In this document: positions 57,912 to 64,000 of the stretch, one piece after another | Position numbering within the stretch: the first letter of the stretch is position 1 | Layout: each line of letters opens with the position of its first letter | Assembly (NCBI GenBank): GCA_026874595.1 | Contig: CM049310.1 | Span: 5,086,001 to 5,150,000 of the forward strand | Direction: 5' to 3' | DNA: 64,000 nucleotides | From: Sipunculus nudus | Taxonomy: Eukaryota; Annelida; Sipuncula; Golfingiida; Sipunculidae | The notes under the pieces: model-generated | Seen by the model: only the letters and a program-made list of their open reading frames with translations | Told to the model about the DNA's origin: nothing | The model's database searches: none | Position numbers and translations under genes: made by a program

Positions 57912-60900
57912 TCATAACTTAATGTTAACACTTTCCAAAGCTTCCACTGCCCACTGAGGAAAGTCTTTTTCTGGAAACATGGTGCACATGAAGTTCTTGA
58001 CAAAATCTGGGAATCTTTTCTCCATAATACTCTCCCGAACTTGCCTCATCAGGGTGAGCTGTAAAGCAAGACCATACAAGTGACACACGGTATGATATAT
58101 AACTATATCAGGGGAAGAATGAGAATCAGGGAAGATCAAGAATTAGAAATTCTCATTATTCCTGGGAATATATTCCAGATCTTCCAAGTTTCTCATTACC
58201 CCCTCCCAACATACACATAAAATGCATATCCTGTGGTTGAATACATGAATGTTACCATATTTCACCTACCGTAATGTCTACATCAGTTCGTATCCTTCAT
58301 TAGTTCGCACACTATAAATTTCCTGAAACATATTTTTCTATAATACATATATGAAATCGTACACCAACATACTGTGCCGATATTAGCTACTGCCGGTGAC
58401 CATCGGCGGTCCGTATGAACTATAATTGTAGCTATGATTAAAACGGCTTTGCATGCGGAGATGAATCAAATGTCGATGCTGTTCACCTGATAACAACACA
58501 TCTTTATGTCCTAGTGCGTGGCAGTAACATGATAATTTATCGGAAAAAATTTTATCAGAATTGCTACTTCATGTATGTAAATAGGAAAAACTGTCACTTA
58601 ACTGACACCGATGGGCCATCTTTGCTTCAGACTTGTTACATCATGAATGTGATTTGAACAATAGAACTCGAGGTAAAAAATGTTTCAATCGATATTATTT
58701 TGTATACTTAATAATAGAATAAGAAGGATTTGTAAGTGGGCCAAAAATCACATTAGCTGATGATCATATACTAGTAATCCACTTGGGACAAACCTTGCAC
58801 GGACTACTGACCACAGGTATGACCTGGTGCTACGAGACATCAAAGGTTGAATGGAGATCGTCAGAGTGCTTTGAACCGCAGCTACATAGGATATACCGCT
58901 GTCTTCAAGAGTTTTTATTTGATAAATCCTGGTAATATCCGTGAAATAATTTATTTTTTTTCCCACTGTATAAGTCTTATTAGAATCTCCCAAAAAAAAA
59001 CTCCCACGTCATGTGTTGTTTAATGTGGCCATTTGGTTTGAGGCGCATGAACGGTTATAGTGTGAACTATGTGCCCCTGGTTCAAACCTGTCAGTTCCCT
59101 CTTCCCCCCTTTTATATTATTCCCCAGTCCCAGTTTAGAAATATGAAAAACATATTTTTTTCATTTATTTTTTTCCACTGAAATTACCAAATTGGTAAAA
59201 TAAACATTTAATTTAATGAAATATATAAATAAATCTGGTGAGATTACATATTCACGGCTATAATAAGTTCACTTGCCGCCAGATGGCACCCCGAATAAAT
59301 TTCATTAATGCTCTAAGAAAATCACCATTACCACTTTTTTAGGGCGTATTCTGCAATCCATACAAATATTTATTAAAAATAATTATTCAATCCCTCTAAT
59401 TATTTGCCCCAAAAAATTCCATTTTAATAATTTCTAAATTTCCTCTTATTTTCAACTGTTTGAAAAGTTTTTCAACTCACTGAATCCATGTCCAAACTGG
59501 TGGACATGGTGTTGAAAAAAAGATCAGACATATCCAGTTAGGTAAGTGTTGGATGAATAACTGATATTCAGAAATGTGTACTGTATTTCATCTAATTTTT
59601 CGACCATAAAAAAATTAATTTTACATATGTCGAAAAAATAGGGATATTTAGAAACTGCAAAACACATCAAGGTCAAATAAACAGAATCACTTTGATGTAG
59701 GGGTTTGTAAGCCGTCACCTCCGTTCATAGCCAGGTCTCACTGGTTGTCCAACCGAGCTATATGCCTCAATGTGCGTTATTAAAAACTGTCTGGTGACCA
59801 TATCACAGGTTACAAAATAAATATTATCCAATATATAATCACCATTGAGGGAAGTGGGTTGTTTGTTAATATCATCTGCATTAATCTTGCTCAAATGGTG
59901 AGCTATGGTTGTTCATACATTATTGTGGTGGACACACAGTGAGTGATTTGCGGTCAGGTGCACAATAAAGCCATGTCATCAGTCGTCAAAGTACCTAGTA
60001 AGTAGGACTGAAACGGGTACAAAATTTTGGACTCGAGTACCCGATAGGCATTACCCAACTCGGACTCGAGTACTCGTTACCATGGCAATGCTGTAAAGTT
60101 AAACAGACATCTGTTTATCGATGCAAAAAATACATAAATTTGACTTCGTGACTCCAAACTAAGGAAGAGATATAGATACCAAAATTTAACAGACTGGAAA
60201 AATCCATTCGAAAGCATATAACTCATAAATGCGAGTCTCTTCGAAATAAACTGTACAGTATGATAATTACTTTGATAATGAATAAATAGGCCAAGACTGC
60301 CAGTAAATTTGCAGTAATATTCCGATATGCATATACATACACGAGTACCTGAGTCCGAATTTTGGACTCGAGTACTCGGTAAGTATTACCCGTACTCGAG
60401 TACTCCTTTCAGCCCTACTAGTAAGTATGAAAATTATTTCAGGTAAAACTTTTTAACACTAACTTAACAAATGTCTGTGATCACCTTGGACCTAAAGCCT
60501 AACCCTGTCCCCACTCAGGCGGGAGATCATGACCTGTGACAAATAGGTTATCATCCTCTGTTCTGGGCCAATGAGAGAATTATATGGCCTGAAATCAGGA
60601 CGACTATTTCACCTCAGCAAAAGCTTGGCATAATGGAAACTCAAAAAGTTCTGAGTACTGTCACATTTTGGTAACAAATTACAAACTTTGAGGTTACTAA
60701 GGTGAAAATGTCTTTTGTTTTGTTTCCATAGCAACCTGGCTATATAATAAAAATAGGTTTATGTGATGAAAAGCTTACTAGAAGCAGTTTCAAAGTATTT
60801 GTCCTACCACAAGCCAAGGCAGCCACTTAGTGTTCCTTAGCAGGGGTATTAGGGTAATTTTAATTGTTGTGCAATCAGAAAGTGTCCTTCACAAAAATCT

Positions 60901-62823
60901 TTATGGAAAAGCAAAAATTGTGTACATTTTGAGATAATTCAAGATGTGTATGTGTATAGCTAGGTTCTACACTTACCTGATATGCCACATTATGTACAGT
61001 AATCAGTGAACATGCTACAGTCTCGTTAGCTGCCACTGTGTGAAGGTATGCACGTGTGTACTGCTTACAGGTGGAACAAGAACAGTTCTCATCTATTGGT
61101 CCCATGTCTTTCTGGAATTTTTTATTCTTTAGGTGTAACTGACCCCATGGAACCAGTGCTGTTCCAAAGCGCTGTAATAAAACAAAACAAAGCATTATAT
61201 TTATCAAGCATATTTGTACCTCATGAAATTATATAATGAGATATATGTTTTTCCTCACTATCTGGGCCTCCCATCCCCAAATTTCAGGCATTATATTTAT
61301 CAAGCATACTTGTACATCATGGAAATATATATAGCAATGATTTAAAATACTAGAATGAGGTTTTTGAAATGCAAAAACCGATATATGTCTCCCCTCCCTA
61401 AGGGGTAGCGACAGATGGATTATGATGACTGACCCAACACTATATGTCTTGACCCATGAGAGGTGAGGCATAATTCTGAAATATATAAAATTATTATCCA
61501 ACCAAAATAGATCTAAATTGTATTACAACTGACAATTTTGCATCATCCAAATAACCCTCATATACACAAACTTATATATATATATTTAGGCCAAAATAAA
61601 AAAAAAGGGATGGTTCTCAGGCACTTTTTTTCAGAAATCGATGCGGGCGGGCGTTTTTTTATTTTTAATTTTTTTTGTATATTTCAATAAAAATGTCAAA
61701 TGATAAGGGATAAGCATGATAATAACAGATTTATTTTGCTATACAAGTTAAAGCACTACATAACAAAGGAAAGTGTATGATTTTATCTTCTTGAAAGAAA
61801 TGTCCGAGTGGCTGTAGCTCAAAATTGGTAACTTTGGAAAATCAGAATAAAAATTTTTGATGCGGGGGTTTAAAATTGATGCGGGAGGTGCCTGAGAACC
61901 ATACCTTTTATTTTTTTTGGTCTTATATAACTCTGAATGTACACAGTGGGTGACATGCATACTTACAGCTGTTCTTGTTGGAAAGACACAATCAAACATA
62001 TCACAGCCCAGGGCTACACACACCACAAGGTCCACTGCAAACCTGAAAAGTCATGTAAAGAAAGCCTACAGTTACATCACAGTCCTACAGGTCAATAAAT
62101 AATGTATTTTAAAAAGTTAGTTTGATTTAAATATAAAACAATGTAATATTAACACAATGTTTAGCTTTTTTGCTCAGTGAACATTTTATTAAATGCTTTT
62201 ACACATGTTTGGTGGCGTTGGTTTGCTTTCTGTCTCTAGAGGGCTTCACCTCCTAAAAAGGGGAAAGACTGCGGGAGATTCTATAATTAAGCACACAAAT
62301 GCTACCTACAGTGATAGCTGTAAATTGCTGGTACTGGCTAAATAGAGCAGAAAAAGCAACTGGATTTACTGACATAGTCAATATATTGTCAAAATGTAGT
62401 GAGCTACTTTAATTTAGTTGAGTGATATCTGCCTTACATCTAAATAATTTGACATCTAACAAAAGTATAAGACCTGGCTGGATCTATCTAGCAATATTTA
62501 GAGGCACAGAAGGAGATGTGGCTGAATTGTTTAAATTTCTATATACATGTTTAAACAACTGTGTATGGAAAAGAAGTCAAGATGATATGTATAGTTCAAC
62601 CTGTAGTTTCATTTAACTCATGGCAAACAAAAAATGTTGTCATATTCATAGATAAATGAGAGCCAGGGGGCAGAACTGACTTACCCGACTCCCATGAGGT
62701 AGCGGGGTTTTTCTCGGGGTAGGAGACCTGTTGACAGTGTAACTATTCGCCAAAACTGGTCTTTTTCTTCCCCTCCACTAAGACCACCTATAGCGAAGCC
62801 AGGAACATCTCTCGTCACCATTT
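57912..62823 (-). CDS. QTRT1: Queuine tRNA-ribosyltransferase catalytic subunit, 3' four exons
   Basis: Minus-strand exons in order: 62823-62685, 62042-61967, 61171-60977 and 58058-57912, ending in TGA at 57914-57912. All borders are GT-AG and phases agree. They encode [15 protein letters not shown] (substrate loop), KPRYLMGVG, then [19 protein letters not shown] with the catalytic Asp of the DMFDCV motif, then RFGTALVP. A zinc site C-x-C-x-x-C (CSCSTC) with its His in TVHN follows, and the C-terminal helix [12 protein letters not shown] closes it. The family swaps guanine 34 of GUN-anticodon tRNAs for queuine, as a heterodimer with QTRT2. About 180 residues of the known C-terminal half are present. 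The N-terminal half lies beyond the right edge, since I found no matching exon in 62824-64000. The catalytic and zinc residues seen are intact. Confidence 0.96.
58059..60976. other. Last intron of QTRT1 (2.9 kb)
   Basis: Bounded on the minus strand by GTAAGT after GCATATCAG and by TTTACAG before CTCACC. It holds the hAT-like element at 60003-60417. Elsewhere there is only AT-rich sequence and a loose inverted pair (TAGTTCGCACACTATAA near 58310 and its mirror near 59055) that I could not turn into a bounded element. Confidence 0.7.
60003..60417. mobile_element. hAT-like MITE in the last QTRT1 intron
   Basis: The ends TAGGACTGAAA (left) and, inverted, TAGGGCTGAAA (right) are flanked by a perfect 8-bp direct repeat CTAGTAAG at 59995-60002 and 60418-60425. 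Subterminal CTCGAGTAC / GGACTCGAGTAC motifs are repeated at both ends in inverted order. At 415 bp and without coding capacity, it is a typical hAT miniature element. The perfect target duplication suggests a comparatively recent insertion. Confidence 0.9.
61591..61920. mobile_element. MITE with ~34-bp inverted ends in a QTRT1 intron
   Basis: Both ends, read inwards, begin CCAAAA plus an A-rich stretch, then AAGG, then ATGGTTCTCAGGCAC. Inside the left end is ATCGATGCGGGCGGGC, and inside the right end two GATGCGGG motifs lie near 61860 and 61879. No coding sequence is present. A target duplication is not clear. Confidence 0.7.
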
Positions 62824-64000
62824 CTGTGAAATCAGACAAACCATGATTGAAAGATAAGCTTAAGATCAGTAAATAAAGAATAACATATATTCTGATCTTG
62901 ATTATACCACCACCAATCAGTGTTCATAACTTGGTTGATTAGTTTGTCTGTTACCAACTTTATGCAAAGAAGTTATTAACAAATTTCAATGAAATTTTGT
63001 TGTTGGTTAGAACAATATCTCAGGAACAAGGAACAATCTATTCAATTTAATCCAGACCACCATCAAATGTTTTCTTTCATAGGATTCTATACTATTATAT
63101 GTATTACAATTTATTAATATAAAATGCTGAATCACAACTAAAAACAAATTTGTTGGTATTTAACTACCCCCTTTGGATTTTTAAAATTTTATACAATATT
63201 TGTAACAAATAAGGAAAAACACTGCTGTTTTACCCTTTACTGGTTATAGGGTCCCTCAGGTCCTATGAAACTGATAAATAGAATTCTATCATTTGGCTCC
63301 ACTGAGTTCAAAGATGTTGCCCATTTATTTGCCATTCTAATGATTTCCATGAAGTTAATAGATATAGCAGCTGAAATTTGGTAAAGATATAAAGATTAAG
63401 CAAGGCATTTTATATATGAAACGTAAAATTAACAAGCTTCTAAATGTGTCAGGAATCTAATATTTATCTAAAAGAGTATTATGGTAAGGGTTATAATGTT
63501 AGTTGTCTGGTAACAACCTAAGTGCTAATATAATTAAATGTTATGTATTATACCTCGTATCACTTTTCATATTTATAATTTATATAAAAATATTATAGTT
63601 CCCACGAATGTTGATGCACCTGCAACATGATTTCCAAATTTTAGTTTTATGTTAGACCTAGTAAATATTTTTGTTTGGTTTTATATAAATACATATGAGG
63701 TTTCTCGGAGCTATATTTTAATTGGTGGTTGCACTCAACCACTCTCATGCATCTGCTCTGTGGCTATGCCCAGAAATGGACCTTTTTGGTCTTGAAGATG
63801 AGTGTCAGGATTGATGCCAAGTTTGTACATAGCAGGATTACGTTGCCAGAAATCCAGAGGAATTTGATATTATTTTGTGGAGGGACGATCACAGTGCCAT
63901 CTAAGAGAAAATAAGCCAGTGTATTGATCGGTTGTTTTGCCATGGTATCATATACACCAATATCTATCATATTTAGAATGAAACTGCAGATCTTCAGATA
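62824..64000. other. Probable QTRT1 intron running off the window
   Basis: The exon ending at 62823 begins in phase 2 behind TTCACAG, so another exon must lie further right. I found no frame matching the expected upstream QTRT1 region. Small overlapping frames at 63729-63970 on both strands are unrecognised. Confidence 0.6.

Noticed and set aside
58300-59070. Loose inverted pair TAGTTCGCACACTATAA and its mirror in the QTRT1 intron
   Set aside because: Similarity is short with indels, and neither element ends nor a flanking duplication could be found.
59080-59098. GGTTCAAACC, a possible tRNA or SINE B box
   Set aside because: No matching A box or acceptor stem, and no SINE tail nearby.
63729-63970. 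Overlapping ~60-codon frames on both strands as a possible upstream QTRT1 exon
   Set aside because: Neither frame resembles the expected QTRT1 residues before the [10 protein letters not shown] block, and splice phases do not fit.

Overview
This is eukaryotic nuclear DNA. It is AT-rich, contains spliceosomal introns with GT-AG borders, and is crowded with degenerate transposon remnants, minisatellites and homopolymer runs. Coding density is very low: I support three protein genes in 64 kb. Protein similarity marks a bilaterian animal. The style of repeats (Helentron-like elements with ~145-bp internal tandem units, hAT, pogo-like and MULE-like MITEs, and a non-LTR tail ending in ATT triplets) suggests a marine invertebrate such as a mollusc. 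That placement is inference, and the species cannot be named from this window.

Layout. From 1 to 32185 I find no convincing gene. The stretch holds repeats: a ~145-bp tandem array (1883-3705), a non-LTR retrotransposon 3' end (about 13740-14237), a Helentron-like element (19281-20516), a pogo-like TIR element (20944-22022), a MULE-like element with 9-bp target duplication (22979-23661), a 41-bp minisatellite (24417-25036), a long foldback element (25268-27109) and a second Helentron-like element (27487-29240). Two plus-strand exons (32186-32387 and 36597-36781) encode the C-terminus of a taperin/phostensin-like protein with a PP1-docking motif. The region 36782-44755 is non-coding, with two small TIR elements.

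The complete SET gene (nucleosome assembly/histone chaperone, PP2A inhibitor) occupies 44756-50700 in eight coding exons. Its second intron has textbook U12-type (minor spliceosome) signals, and its sixth intron carries a hAT-like element. A broken Helentron-like piece (52623-52960) and a 2.3-kb array of a 37-bp repeat (54466-56805) separate SET from the convergent minus-strand gene QTRT1 (queuine tRNA-ribosyltransferase catalytic subunit). The last four coding exons of QTRT1 lie at 57912-62823, and its 5' exons must lie beyond the right edge.

The three genes do not form a pathway: they are an actin/PP1-associated protein, a chromatin/phosphatase regulator and a tRNA modification enzyme. The most notable observations are the U12 intron in SET, the two MULE-like elements with perfect 9-bp target duplications (one 90 bp long), and the regular ~144-bp phasing of perfect nuclear-receptor-type AGGTCA repeats inside a mobile element.
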